From: RBG-16-66-20 sp964564865
GTDB taxonomy: Bacteria > Pseudomonadota > Gammaproteobacteria > Burkholderiales > SG8-39
Length of the DNA stretch: 62,241 nucleotides
Assembly: GCA_964564865.1 (NCBI GenBank)
Contig: CAZMDA010000015.1
Location: 1 to 62,241 of the forward strand
Direction of reading: 5' to 3'
This document shows, in pieces, positions 16,914 through 25,259 of this stretch. How positions within the stretch are numbered: the stretch's first letter is position 1; each line of letters starts with the position of its first letter. Under the pieces are notes generated by a model. It saw only the letters and a list, made by a program, of their open reading frames with translations, had not been told where the DNA came from and ran no database searches. Both the position numbers and the translations under genes were made by a program.

Positions 16914-18410
16914 CTAAAGCGCCGCGTCCAGCCTTCGGTACTGGATCGCCTCCGCGACGTGCGCGCTGCCCACCGCCGCGTCCCCCGCCAGGTCCGCGAT
17001 CGTACGCGCCACCCGCAGCACGCGGTGGTACGCGCGCGCCGACAAGGACAGCCTCGCGATCGCCTGCCGCAGCAGCTCGGCGGCCGCGGCATCGCAGGCG
17101 CAATGCTTCTCGGTCTCGCGCGGCCCCAGCCACGCATTGGGCTTGCCCTGCCGCGCCAGCTGCCGCTCGCGCGCGGCCGTCACGCGCGCCCGGACCGGCG
17201 CCGAGCCTTCGCCCGGCTGCCCGGTCAGTTCCGTCTCGCGCGGCGCGGGCGCCTCCACCTTGAGGTCGATGCGGTCGGCCAGCGGCCCCGATATCCGCGA
17301 GCGGTAGCGCGCGATGGCCTGCGGCGCGCACTTGCAGCGGCCCGAGGCATCGCCCAGGTAGCCGCAGGGGCAGGGATTCATTGCCGCGACCAGCTGGAAG
17401 CGCGCCGGGAACTCGGCCTGGCGCGCGGCGCGCGCGATCGCGATCGTTCCGGACTCGACCGGCTCGCGCAGCGCCTCCAGCGCGCCGCGCGGAAACTCAG
17501 GCAGCTCGTCCAGGAACAGCACGCCATGGTGCGCGAGCGAGATCTCGCCCGGCCGCGGCGGGCTGCCGCCGCCCACCAGCGCCACGCTGGAGGCGCTGTG
17601 GTGCGGCGCGCGGAACGGCCGCTCGCCCCAGCGCGCCGGGTCGAAGCCCGCGTTCGCCGCGCTCTGGATCGCCGCCGATTCGAGGGCCTCGGCCTCGGAC
17701 ATCGGCGGCAGGATCCCCGGCAGGCGCGCGGCGAGCAGCGACTTGCCGGTGCCGGGCGGCCCGATCATGAGCAGCGCGTGCGCCCCGGCCGCGGCGACTT
17801 CCAGGGCGCGCCGCGCCTGCGCCTGGCCCTTCACGTCCGACAGGTCGGGATGGCTCGCCGCCGCGTGCGCCGCGCCGTTGACGTACAGGCCGAGCGGCGC
17901 CTCGCCCGCGAGATGGGCGCAGACCTCCAGCAGGCTGCGCGCGGCGACGATGCGCGCGCCTTTCGCCAGCGCTGCCTGCGCCGCGCTTGCCTTCGGCAGC
18001 ACGAAGGCGCGCCCCGCGCCGCCCGCGCCCAGCGCCATGGCGAGCGCGCCGCGCACCGGGCGCAGTTCTCCCGTGAGCGACAGCTCGCCGGCGAACTCGT
18101 GTCCCTCCAGCGCCGCGGCCTTCAATTGCCCGCTGGCGGCGAGGATGCCCAGTGCGATCGGCAGGTCGAAGCGCCCGGAGTCCTTGGGCAGGTCCGCGGG
18201 CGCGAGGTTGACGGTGATGCGCCGCGACGGGAACTCGAAGCGCGCGTGGTTGAGCGCGGCGCGCACGCGGTCCTTCGCCTCGCGCACTTCGGCATCGGGC
18301 AGGCCGACGATGTTGAACGCGGGCAGCCCCGGGCCGAGGTGGACCTCCACGGCCACTTCGGGCGCGGCGATCCCGGCGAGCGCGCGGCTCGCGACGACGG
18401 CAAGGGTCAT
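16914..18410 (-). CDS. comM: YifB/ComM-family Mg-chelatase-like AAA+ ATPase
   Basis: 498 residues, full length for the family. ComM is a hexameric helicase that promotes branch migration during natural transformation. N-terminal domain starts LAVVASRALAGIAAPEV; Walker A GPPGTGKS, Walker B region GVLFLDELPEF, and the PCPCGY cysteine motif with C-terminal Mg-chelatase domain are all visible. A DprA gene is also in the window, so part of the competence machinery is present. It lies 35 bases downstream of ubiK on the same strand. Confidence 0.93.
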   Translation of the reverse strand: MTLAVVASRALAGIAAPEVAVEVHLGPGLPAFNIVGLPDAEVREAKDRVRAALNHARFEFPSRRITVNLAPADLPKDSGRFDLPIALGILAASGQLKAAALEGHEFAGELSLTGELRPVRGALAMALGAGGAGRAFVLPKASAAQAALAKGARIVAARSLLEVCAHLAGEAPLGLYVNGAAHAAASHPDLSDVKGQAQARRALEVAAAGAHALLMIGPPGTGKSLLAARLPGILPPMSEAEALESAAIQSAANAGFDPARWGERPFRAPHHSASSVALVGGGSPPRPGEISLAHHGVLFLDELPEFPRGALEALREPVESGTIAIARAARQAEFPARFQLVAAMNPCPCGYLGDASGRCKCAPQAIARYRSRISGPLADRIDLKVEAPAPRETELTGQPGEGSAPVRARVTAARERQLARQGKPNAWLGPRETEKHCACDAAAAELLRQAIARLSLSARAYHRVLRVARTIADLAGDAAVGSAHVAEAIQYRRLDAAL

Positions 18411-18445
18411 GGCGTCTCCCGGTATGAGAAACGCCGGACAGGTGG

Positions 18446-18685
18446 CTAGGGTTTACTTCGCGATTCGAGATCGGCCACGCGCTGCTCGAGCGCGGCGAGC
18501 TTCGCCTGCGCGCGCTCCAGCAGCTTCTTCTGCACCTCCAGGTCCTCGCGCAGCGCGAGGTCGAAGCGGTCGAAGAACGCCGCCGCGAGGGCATGCAGGT
18601 TGCGCTCCAGGTCGCGCGCAGGGGAGGACTTGAGCGCGTCGCTGATGCGCTCGCGCAGCTCGTCGATCGGATTGGCGGCAGGCAT
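18446..18685 (-). CDS. ubiK: Ubiquinone biosynthesis accessory factor UbiK (BMFP protein)
   Basis: 79-residue mostly helical protein of the YqiC/UbiK family, which assists the Ubi complex in aerobic ubiquinone synthesis. An N-terminal amphipathic half (NPIDELRERISDAL, DLERNLHALAAAFFDRFDL) is followed by a coiled-coil C-terminus (LLERAQAKLAALEQRVADLE). Length matches the family (about 80-100). It is divergent from the nitrogen-regulated TorF operon, sharing a 192-bp intergenic region, and is followed by comM. Confidence 0.9.
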   Translation of the reverse strand: MPAANPIDELRERISDALKSSPARDLERNLHALAAAFFDRFDLALREDLEVQKKLLERAQAKLAALEQRVADLESRSKP

Positions 18686-18739
18686 GGCGCGAAGTTAGCA
18701 CCCGTTTCCCAGGCACCGGGTTCGGGCGAGGGGCGATCC

Positions 18740-18762
18740 GGATGCACCGCAGCGGTGCATCC
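18740..18762. promoter_or_regulatory. NtrC enhancer site
   Basis: Contains TGCACCGCAGCGGTGCA (18743-18759), an exact match to the NtrC consensus TGCACY-N5-GGTGCA. It is extended by GGA/TCC into a longer palindrome. It lies about 97 bp upstream of the predicted sigma-54 start site of the TorF-glnK-amt operon, a normal distance for an enhancer. Confidence 0.85.
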
Positions 18763-18790
18763 GACTCTGGGATTCCAGGTGATGTGTGCT

Positions 18791-18803
18791 CAACCAATTG
18801 ATT
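18791..18803 (-). promoter_or_regulatory. Integration host factor (IHF) site
   Basis: On the minus strand the bases read AATCAATTGGTTG, which fits the IHF consensus WATCAANNNNTTR exactly, beside an A/T-rich tract. It lies between the NtrC site and the sigma-54 promoter, where IHF usually bends DNA to bring the activator to the polymerase. Confidence 0.65.
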
Positions 18804-18821
18804 ATTATAAATAAACGAGGC

Positions 18822-18837
18822 TGGCACGGCCTGTGCT
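18822..18837 (+). promoter_or_regulatory. Sigma-54 promoter of the TorF-glnK-amt operon
   Basis: TGGCACGGCCTGTGCT matches the -24/-12 consensus TGGCACG-N4-TTGCW at all defined positions but one (G for the first T of TTGC), with the GG and GC doublets correctly spaced. The predicted start is near 18848, about 30 bases before the TorF start codon. Confidence 0.85.
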
Positions 18838-18877
18838 CTAACTACGAGGCCAACCTTCACATCTGGGAGAGCTTGCC

Positions 18878-19762
18878 ATGCGTAAGAGCCTCATCGCCGC
18901 CTCATTCGTTGCCGCCCTGGGCGCCCCCGGCCTCGCCGCGGCCCAGGCCGCCGCGCCCGCCTCGCCGCACACCTTCACCGCCAACATGAGCCTGGTGAGC
19001 GAGTACCGGTTCCGCGGCATCGCCCAGACCTTCAAGAAGCCGGCGCTGCAGGGCGGGTTCGACTATTCGCACTCGAGCGGCATCTACCTCGGCAACTGGA
19101 ACTCGAACGTGAACGAGGGCGCCGGCTACCCGGCCTCGAACCTGGAGATGGACTTCTACGGCGGCTGGAAGAAGACCTGGGGCGACTGGGGCCTGGACGT
19201 CGGCGCCATCTACTACTCGTACCCGGGGTCGGATGCCAACCCGACGGCGGTGGCTGCGGGCGTCGCCGCGACCTCGGCGGCGTTCACCAACCCGCGCACG
19301 GCGCGCACCCACACCGGCAAGGTGAGCAACACCGAGTTCTACATCGGCGGCTCCTGGAAGTGGATCTCGCTCAAGTACTACCACGGCTTGGACGACTGGT
19401 TCTCGCTCGCCGACACCAAGGGCTCGAGCTACTGGGACCTGACGGCCAACTACGACCTGGGCAACGGCTGGACGCTGACCGGCCACGTGGGCGTGAACCG
19501 GGTCAAGAACTGGCACACCGGCACCGACGGCACCAACGCCGACTACACCGACTGGAAGATCGGCATCACCAAGGACGTGAAGGGCTGGATCCTGGGCGCG
19601 GCGTACATCGACACCAACGCCAAGGGCAGCTGCAACGCGGCCAACGCCGGCTTCTACTGCTTCGCCAACCAGCTGCCGAACGCCGGCATCGGCGCCGGCG
19701 ACGCGAAGTTCAAGGACGCCGGCAAGGGCACGGTGGTGCTCTCGGTCAGCAAGACGTTCTAA
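18878..19762 (+). CDS. TorF-family outer-membrane porin
   Basis: 294 residues with a clear signal peptide (MRKSLIAASFVAALGAPGLA, cleavage near AAAQA). The mature part matches the TorF putative porin family: it opens with TFTANMSLVSEYRFRGIAQT, has alternating beta-strand segments and ends in a C-terminal phenylalanine (SVSKTF), typical of outer-membrane barrels. A ribosome site (GGGAG) precedes the ATG. It is the first gene behind the NtrC/IHF/sigma-54 array and is followed by glnK and amt, so it is probably induced under nitrogen limitation and may help nitrogen compounds cross the outer membrane (inference). Confidence 0.9.
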   Translation: MRKSLIAASFVAALGAPGLAAAQAAAPASPHTFTANMSLVSEYRFRGIAQTFKKPALQGGFDYSHSSGIYLGNWNSNVNEGAGYPASNLEMDFYGGWKKTWGDWGLDVGAIYYSYPGSDANPTAVAAGVAATSAAFTNPRTARTHTGKVSNTEFYIGGSWKWISLKYYHGLDDWFSLADTKGSSYWDLTANYDLGNGWTLTGHVGVNRVKNWHTGTDGTNADYTDWKIGITKDVKGWILGAAYIDTNAKGSCNAANAGFYCFANQLPNAGIGAGDAKFKDAGKGTVVLSVSKTF

Positions 19763-19813
19763 CGCCAACGGCCGGCCGGGCCCTCGCGCCTGGCCGCGCC
19801 CACGAGGACAACG

Positions 19814-20152
19814 ATGAAACTGGTAACCGCAATCATCAAGCCGTTCAAGCTCGACGAGGTCCGCGAGGCCCTGTCGGCGATCGGCGTGCAGGGCATCACG
19901 GTGACCGAGGTCAAGGGCTTCGGCCGCCAGAAGGGCCACACCGAGCTCTACCGCGGCGCGGAGTACGTGGTCGACTTCCTGCCCAAGGTGAAGATCGAGG
20001 CCGCCATCAAGACCGAGATGCTGGACCAGGTCCTGGAGGCGATCGAGAAGGCCGCCAACACCGGCAAGATCGGCGACGGCAAGATCTTCGTGTTCGAGCT
20101 CGAGAAAGTGGTGCGCATCCGCACCGGCGAAACCGACGCCGCGGCGATCTAG
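19814..20152 (+). CDS. glnK: Nitrogen regulatory PII protein GlnK
   Basis: 112 residues, the standard PII length. PII proteins sense 2-oxoglutarate, ATP/ADP and glutamine state and gate ammonium uptake and NtrB activity. The T-loop with the uridylylated tyrosine is present (TELYRGAEYVVDF, Y51), as are the B-loop GKIGDGKIFV and the C-terminal RIRTGE. Being followed 10 bases later by amt marks it as the GlnK type that plugs the Amt channel. GAGGACAACG precedes the ATG. Confidence 0.96.
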   Translation: MKLVTAIIKPFKLDEVREALSAIGVQGITVTEVKGFGRQKGHTELYRGAEYVVDFLPKVKIEAAIKTEMLDQVLEAIEKAANTGKIGDGKIFVFELEKVVRIRTGETDAAAI

Positions 20153-20162
20153 GGAGAATGCA

Positions 20163-21656
20163 ATGAAGAAGCTGATATCCATCCTTTCCATGCTGGCGCT
20201 GTTCGCCGTCTTCGCAGGCGGCGCCGGTGCCCAGGACAAGGCGCCGGAGAAGGCCGCGGCGGAAGCCAAGGCCGAGCCCATGAAGGCCGACGCCAAGGCC
20301 GAGCCGGCCAAGGCCGAGGAGAAGAAAGAGGAAGCGCCCAAGCCCAAGGTCGACAAGGGCGACACCACCTGGATGATGGTCGCCACCGCGCTCGTCATCC
20401 TGATGACGATCCCGGGCCTGGCCCTCTTCTACGGCGGCATGGTGCGCGCCAAGAACACCCTCTCGGTGCTGATGCAGGTGTTCGTCACCTTCTGCGTCAT
20501 CGCGGTGCTGTGGGTGATCTACGGCTACTCGGTGGCCTTCAGCGGCGGCAACGCGTTCTTCGGCGGCTTCGGCAAGCTGTTCCTGTCCGGCGTCACCGGC
20601 GAGTCGCTCGCCGCGACCTTCTCCAAGGGGGTCGCCATCCCGGAACTGGCCTTCGTCGCCTTCCAGCTCACCTTCGCCGCCATCACCTGCGGCCTGATCG
20701 TGGGCGCCTTCGCCGAGCGCGCGAAGTTCTCGGCGGTGCTGGTGTTCGCGGTGCTCTGGTTCACCTTCGCCTACCTGCCGATGGCGCACATGGTGTGGTA
20801 CTGGGACGGCCCGGACGCGATCACCGACGCCAAGAGCCTGGAGGCGGTCACCGCGGCCGCGGGCTGGCTGTGGCAGAAGGGCGCGCTCGACTTCGCCGGC
20901 GGCACCGTGGTGCACATCAACGCGGGCGTGGCCGGGCTGGTCGGGGCCTGGGTGATCGGCAAGCGCATCGGCTACGGCAAGGAAGCGATGCCGCCGCACA
21001 ACCTGCCGCTCACCATGATCGGCGCCTGCATGCTGTGGGTGGGCTGGTTCGGCTTCAACGCCGGCTCCAACCTGGAGGCCACGGGCACCGCGACCATCGC
21101 GTTCCTGAACACGATCGTCGCCACGGCCGCCGCGGTGCTGTCCTGGCTGCTGGTGGAAACCGTCGCGCGCGGCAAGGCATCCGCCCTGGGCGCCGCCTCG
21201 GGCGCGGTGGCCGGGCTGGTGGCCATCACCCCGGCCTGCGGCTTCGTCGGCGTGGGCGGCGGGCTGGTGATCGGCCTGGTCGCCGGCGTCGCCGGGTTCT
21301 GGGGCGTGAACGCGCTCAAGCGCATGCTGGGCGCGGACGACTCGCTCGACGTGTTCGGTGTGCACGGCGTCTGCGGCATCGTCGGCGCGCTGCTCACCGG
21401 CGTGTTCGCCGCGCCGTCGCTCGGCGGCTCCGGGATCTTCGACTACGTCGCCAACGGCGTGTCGCCGGAGTACTCCATCGGCGGTCAGCTCATCACCCAG
21501 CTGATCGGCGTGGTGACGACCATCGTCTGGTCCGGCGTGGTCGCCTTCATCGCCTTCAAGATCGTCGACCTGTCCATCGGCCTGCGCGTCACCGAGGAAG
21601 AAGAGCGCGAGGGCCTGGACGTGGCCTCGCACGGCGAGGCGGCGTACCGGATGTAG
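20163..21656 (+). CDS. amt: Ammonium transporter
   Basis: 497 residues. A signal peptide (MKKLISILSMLALFAVFAGG) is followed by an Ala/Lys/Glu/Pro-rich extension to about residue 58, then the 11-helix Amt core beginning DTTWMMVATALVILMTIPGLALFYGG. Channel-lining motifs such as the twin-histidine segments VVHINAGVAGLVGAW and DVFGVHGVCGIVGAL are present. The protein conducts ammonium/ammonia and is gated by GlnK encoded just upstream. The charged extension makes it longer than E. coli AmtB but is common in betaproteobacteria. A strong intrinsic terminator follows. Confidence 0.96.
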   Translation: MKKLISILSMLALFAVFAGGAGAQDKAPEKAAAEAKAEPMKADAKAEPAKAEEKKEEAPKPKVDKGDTTWMMVATALVILMTIPGLALFYGGMVRAKNTLSVLMQVFVTFCVIAVLWVIYGYSVAFSGGNAFFGGFGKLFLSGVTGESLAATFSKGVAIPELAFVAFQLTFAAITCGLIVGAFAERAKFSAVLVFAVLWFTFAYLPMAHMVWYWDGPDAITDAKSLEAVTAAAGWLWQKGALDFAGGTVVHINAGVAGLVGAWVIGKRIGYGKEAMPPHNLPLTMIGACMLWVGWFGFNAGSNLEATGTATIAFLNTIVATAAAVLSWLLVETVARGKASALGAASGAVAGLVAITPACGFVGVGGGLVIGLVAGVAGFWGVNALKRMLGADDSLDVFGVHGVCGIVGALLTGVFAAPSLGGSGIFDYVANGVSPEYSIGGQLITQLIGVVTTIVWSGVVAFIAFKIVDLSIGLRVTEEEEREGLDVASHGEAAYRM

Positions 21657-21689
21657 TTTTTCCTCCTGTTGGAACCTCTCCTGGTTCAG

Positions 21690-21714
21690 GGGGCGCGCAA
21701 GCGCCCCTTTTTTT
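21690..21714 (+). terminator. Intrinsic terminator after amt
   Basis: A perfect 7-bp stem GGGGCGC/GCGCCCC closes a GCAA tetraloop and is followed by seven T residues (21708-21714). It ends the TorF-glnK-amt operon; the T run touches the stop codon of the convergent marR gene. Confidence 0.9.
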
Positions 21715-22166
21715 CACCCGGAGATCTTGCCCAGCAGCGCCAGCAGGCGGCGGCGCTCGGCGGCGGACAGGCGCGAGGCGATGCGCCGCTCGTGCTCGGC
21801 GATCCGCCGCAGCGCGCGCGCGAGCAGCTGGCGGCCCTGGCGCGTGAGCCACAGGCCGTTGGTGCGCCGGTCGTCCCCGCGGCGGCGCTCCACCAGGCCG
21901 CGGTCCTCCAGCAGGTCGATCACCCCGACCATGGTCGAGCGGTCGCGCCGCACCGCCTCGGCCAGGCGGCTCTGGGTCACCCCCGGGTTGGCGTCGATCA
22001 GGATCAGCAGGCCCACCCGGCCCGGCGACAGGCCCTGCACGCTGGCGGCGAAGTCGCGGAACGCCGCCTGCTGGGCAAGCCGCAGCCGGTAGCCGAGCAG
22101 GTCGGGCAGGGCGCCCTGGCGCAGCGCCGCCTTCACCATTTGAGGCACAATCTGTTGGGCATCCAA
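21714..22166 (-). CDS. MarR-family transcriptional regulator
   Basis: 150 residues with a winged-helix core (GVTQSRLAEAVRRDRSTMVG and the wing DRRTNGLWLT). Divergent from the aromatic acid-CoA ligase gene, so it probably represses the aromatic cluster. MarR regulators of hydroxycinnamate or benzoate pathways (FerC, CouR, BadR types) respond to aromatic acids or their CoA esters. The longest frame starts with TTG at 22166; an ATG at 22139 removes nine residues but has no ribosome site. The near-palindrome at 22153-22169 overlaps the start, consistent with autoregulation. Confidence 0.88.
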   Translation of the reverse strand: MDAQQIVPQMVKAALRQGALPDLLGYRLRLAQQAAFRDFAASVQGLSPGRVGLLILIDANPGVTQSRLAEAVRRDRSTMVGVIDLLEDRGLVERRRGDDRRTNGLWLTRQGRQLLARALRRIAEHERRIASRLSAAERRRLLALLGKISG

Positions 22167-22169
22167 ACA
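22153..22169. promoter_or_regulatory. Candidate MarR operator
   Basis: TGTTGGG-CAT-CCAAACA is an inverted repeat with 6 of 7 matching pairs, centred at 22161 in the gap between marR and the CoA ligase. Its position in a divergent regulator/target spacer suggests an operator for the MarR protein. This is a position-based inference; no consensus was available to compare. Confidence 0.4.
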
Positions 22170-22188
22170 ATCTTACCCGCAGGCACCC

Positions 22189-23721
22189 GTGAACGCCGCC
22201 GAGCAGCTGCTGGGACCCGAAGCCCTCGCCCGCCACGGCGATCGCCTCGCGCTGCTGTGCGGGGAGGAATCGGTCCGGTACCGGGACCTCGCGGACCGGG
22301 TGGCCCGCGCCGCGGGCGCGTTGCGGGCGCTCGGCCTCCGTCCCGGCGACCGCGTGCTGCTGCTCCTGCGCGACACCCCGGAGTTCGCCGCCGCCTGGCT
22401 GGGCGCGGTGCGGGCGGGCGCCGCGGCCATTGCTCTCAACACCAAGCTCACCGAGGACGACTTCCGCCATATCCGGGCCGACAGCGGCGCGCGGCTGGCG
22501 ATCGTCGAGGACGTGTTCGCGACCGCGCGCCCGGACCTGGCTGCGGAGCAGGCGCGCGAGGGCGGCCTCGTCGTCGCCGGCGCGACGGTTCCCGCAGGCG
22601 CGCGCGACTGGCGCGCCGAGCTCGCCCGCGCCGCGCCCGCCGCCGCCTGCGACGCCGGTCCCGCCACGCCGGCGTTCTGGCTCTATTCGTCGGGCACCAC
22701 CGGCAAGCCCAAGGGCATCGTGCACACGCACGCCTCCGTGATGGCCTCGGGCGAGGCGTTGCGGCTGCTCGGCATCGCGCCGGGCGAGCGCGTGCTCGCA
22801 ACTTCGAAGTACTTCTTCGCCTACGGCCTGGAGCACGGCCTGCTGGGCGTGCTGCGAACCGGCGCGACCGGCGTTGCGCTGCCGGACTGGGCGGACCCGG
22901 ACGCGGTCCTTGCGGCCGCGGCGCGCCATCGCCCGGCGGCGATGTTCAGCGTGCCGTCCTTCTACCGGCGCCTGCTGGCCGAGCCGCCGGAGAAGCTCGT
23001 GTCGCTGCGCCCGATCCGCCACTTCGTCGCCGCCGGCGAACGCCTGCCGCTGCCGGTGATCGAGCAGTGGCAGGGCGCCGTCGGCAACCAGATCCTGAGC
23101 CTCTACGGCAACTCGGAGGCCTACTGCGCCTGCATGATGATGCCGCCCGGCTCCGACAGCCGCGGCCGCACCGGCCGCCTGCTGCCGCTGACCGAGGCGC
23201 GGCTGAGGGACGCGGCGGGGAATGAACCCGTCGAGGGCGAGCCCGGGGTGCTCTGGCTGCGCCACCCGGCGCTGGCCTCGGGCTACGTCAACCGCCCGGA
23301 GCAGACCGCCGCCCAGTTCCGCGACGGCTGGTTCTGCACCCAGGACCTGTTCGTGCGCGATGCCGAGGGCTACTACCTCCACCAGGGGCGCGCCGACGAG
23401 CTGGTGAAGATCGCCGGCCAGTGGGTGCAGCCCGGCGAGCTGGAGGAGGCGGCGACCGCCGATCCGCTGGTGGCCGAGGCCGCCTGCGTGACGGTCACGG
23501 ACGCCGAGGGCTTCGAGCGCTTGGCCCTGTTCGTGGCCGCGCGCGGAGACGAGGCGCGCGCCCGGGAAGCGGCGAGCCGCGCCTGCGAGGCGGGCCTGCC
23601 CCGGTTCAAGCGGCCGAAGTGGGTCCGCAGCGTGGCCGAGCTGCCGCGCACCGCGACCGGCAAGGTGCAGCGCTACAAGCTGCGCGAGCTGCTGCTGCGC
23701 GAACTGGCCGGCAAAAGCTAG
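22189..23721 (+). CDS. Benzoate-CoA ligase family (aromatic acid-CoA ligase)
   Basis: 510 residues starting at GTG. An adenylate-forming enzyme: P-loop YSSGTTGKPKGIVHTH, A5 region LSLYGNSEAY, A8 hinge region GRADELVKIAGQWV and the terminal lysine motif PRTATGKVQRYKL. Overall pattern (KYFFAYGLEH, VPSFYRRLL) matches benzoate/4-hydroxybenzoate-CoA ligases rather than fatty-acid ligases. It would activate a benzoate-type acid to its CoA thioester at the expense of ATP. First gene of the aromatic cluster, divergent from marR. The exact substrate cannot be read from the sequence. Confidence 0.88.
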   Translation: MNAAEQLLGPEALARHGDRLALLCGEESVRYRDLADRVARAAGALRALGLRPGDRVLLLLRDTPEFAAAWLGAVRAGAAAIALNTKLTEDDFRHIRADSGARLAIVEDVFATARPDLAAEQAREGGLVVAGATVPAGARDWRAELARAAPAAACDAGPATPAFWLYSSGTTGKPKGIVHTHASVMASGEALRLLGIAPGERVLATSKYFFAYGLEHGLLGVLRTGATGVALPDWADPDAVLAAAARHRPAAMFSVPSFYRRLLAEPPEKLVSLRPIRHFVAAGERLPLPVIEQWQGAVGNQILSLYGNSEAYCACMMMPPGSDSRGRTGRLLPLTEARLRDAAGNEPVEGEPGVLWLRHPALASGYVNRPEQTAAQFRDGWFCTQDLFVRDAEGYYLHQGRADELVKIAGQWVQPGELEEAATADPLVAEAACVTVTDAEGFERLALFVAARGDEARAREAASRACEAGLPRFKRPKWVRSVAELPRTATGKVQRYKLRELLLRELAGKS

Positions 23722-23779
23722 AATGGCCGGCTCCGCAGGCACATCCACCATCCCCATCACTTCCCCCGAAAGCGCGATC

Positions 23780-24472
23780 ATGGCCTTTGTCATCCCCGCG
23801 TGGACCCAGCCGGCGCTGCCGGTGGCGGGCTCCGCCGACCTGTTCCCGGTGCGACGCATCTTCTGCGTCGGCCGCAACTACGTGGAGCACCAGAAGGAAA
23901 TGGGCGGCGACGGCCGCGAGATCCCCTTCTTCTTCATCAAGTCGGCGCATGCGCTGGTGCCCGGCGGCGGCACGATCCACTACCCGCTCAAGACCGCCAA
24001 CTGCCACTACGAGACCGAGATGGTGGTGGCGATCGCGCGCGGCGGGCGCCGCATCGCGGCGGCGCAGGCCAACGAGCACGTGTTCGGCTATGGCGTGGGC
24101 TTCGACATGACGCGCCGCGACCTGCAACAGCACGGCAAGGACCACGGCCGGCCGTGGGATTTCGGCAAGGACTTCGACGAGTCCGCGCCTTGCAGCGAGC
24201 TGCACCCGGCGGCCAGGATCGGGCACCCGTCCAAGGGCGCGATCTGGCTCAAGGTGAACGGCAAGGAGCGCCAGAAGGCCGACCTCGCGGACATGATCTG
24301 GTCGGTGCCCGAGCAGATCGCGTTCCTGTCCGAGTACTACACCCTCGAGCCCGGCGACATCATCTATTCCGGCACGCCGGCGGGCGTGGGCCCGGTCAAG
24401 CCCGGCGACGAGATGCACGCGGCCGTCGAGGGCGTGGCCGAGATCCGCGTCACCATCGCGCCCGCGCTGTAG
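23780..24472 (+). CDS. Fumarylacetoacetate/fumarylpyruvate hydrolase family protein
   Basis: 230 residues from the ATG at 23780; an upstream ATG at 23723 would add 19 residues unlike the family. FAH fold: FPVRRIFCVGRNYVEHQKEM, metal-binding YETEMVVAIARG with the paired glutamates, GFDMTRRDLQ, and the GTPAGVGPVKPGDEM end. Short FAH proteins like this include fumarylpyruvate hydrolase (gentisate route) and related beta-diketone hydrolases. A MaiA-type isomerase is encoded 3.5 kb downstream, which fits the gentisate or homogentisate route, but no ring-cleaving gentisate dioxygenase is in the window. Confidence 0.85.
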   Translation: MAFVIPAWTQPALPVAGSADLFPVRRIFCVGRNYVEHQKEMGGDGREIPFFFIKSAHALVPGGGTIHYPLKTANCHYETEMVVAIARGGRRIAAAQANEHVFGYGVGFDMTRRDLQQHGKDHGRPWDFGKDFDESAPCSELHPAARIGHPSKGAIWLKVNGKERQKADLADMIWSVPEQIAFLSEYYTLEPGDIIYSGTPAGVGPVKPGDEMHAAVEGVAEIRVTIAPAL

Positions 24473-24476
24473 CCGG

Positions 24477-25259
24477 ATGGCCGCCCGCAAGCGCCGGACG
24501 CTCCGCTTCGCGCGCCACGGCGCGGCCGGCGTGCTCACGCTGGACCGCGCCGAGAAGCGCAACGCGCTCAGCGACCGGCTGGTGGAGGAACTGGAGGCGT
24601 TCCTCGCCGCCCCGCCCGCGGGCCTGCGCGCACTGGTGCTGAACGGAGCAGGCGAGCACTTCTGCGCCGGCTTGGACCTCGCCGAGCTGGCCGACCGCTC
24701 CGCGGCCGAGGGCGTGGCGCATTCGCGCTTCTGGCACCGCGCCTTCGACCGCCTGCAGTTCGGCACGCTGCCGGTGGTGGCGGTGCTGCACGGCGCGGTG
24801 GTGGGCGGCGGGCTGGAACTGGCCGCGGCTGCGCACGTGCGCGTCGCCGAGACCTCCGTCTTCTATGCCTTCCCCGAGGGCCAGCGCGGCATCTTCCTCG
24901 GCGGCGGCGGCTCGGTGCGGGTGCCGCGCCTCATCGGCGCGCACCGCGTCGCCGACATGATGTTCACCGGCCGCGTGCTGTCGGCCGAGGAAGGCCAGGC
25001 CGCCGGCATCTCGACCTACCTGGTGAAGCCCGGGGCCGGCCTGAAGAAAGGCCTGGAGCTGGCGCAGAAGATGGCGCGCAACGCGCCCGCCACCAACTAC
25101 GCGCTGATGCACGCGCTGCCGCGCATCGCGGAACTGGGCCAGGATGCCGGGCTGATGATGGAAGCGCTGGTCGCCGGCGTCGCGCAGAGCGAGCCCGAGG
25201 CGAAGAAGCGCATGCGGGATTTCCTGGAAAAACGCGGCGCCAAGGTCAGGAAGGGCTGA
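24477..25259 (+). CDS. Enoyl-CoA hydratase/isomerase (crotonase) family protein
   Basis: 260 residues. Both oxyanion-hole segments are visible: GEHFCAGLDLAEL near residue 60 and HGAVVGGGLELAA near 103, followed by PEGQRGIFLGGGGS where crotonases hold their catalytic glutamates. The C-terminal helices are family-like. Its stop overlaps the start of the feruloyl-CoA synthase gene (TGATG), so it very likely acts on the CoA ester made by that enzyme, as hydratase or hydratase-lyase in hydroxycinnamate side-chain shortening (inference). It starts 4 bases after the FAH gene. Confidence 0.87.
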   Translation: MAARKRRTLRFARHGAAGVLTLDRAEKRNALSDRLVEELEAFLAAPPAGLRALVLNGAGEHFCAGLDLAELADRSAAEGVAHSRFWHRAFDRLQFGTLPVVAVLHGAVVGGGLELAAAAHVRVAETSVFYAFPEGQRGIFLGGGGSVRVPRLIGAHRVADMMFTGRVLSAEEGQAAGISTYLVKPGAGLKKGLELAQKMARNAPATNYALMHALPRIAELGQDAGLMMEALVAGVAQSEPEAKKRMRDFLEKRGAKVRKG

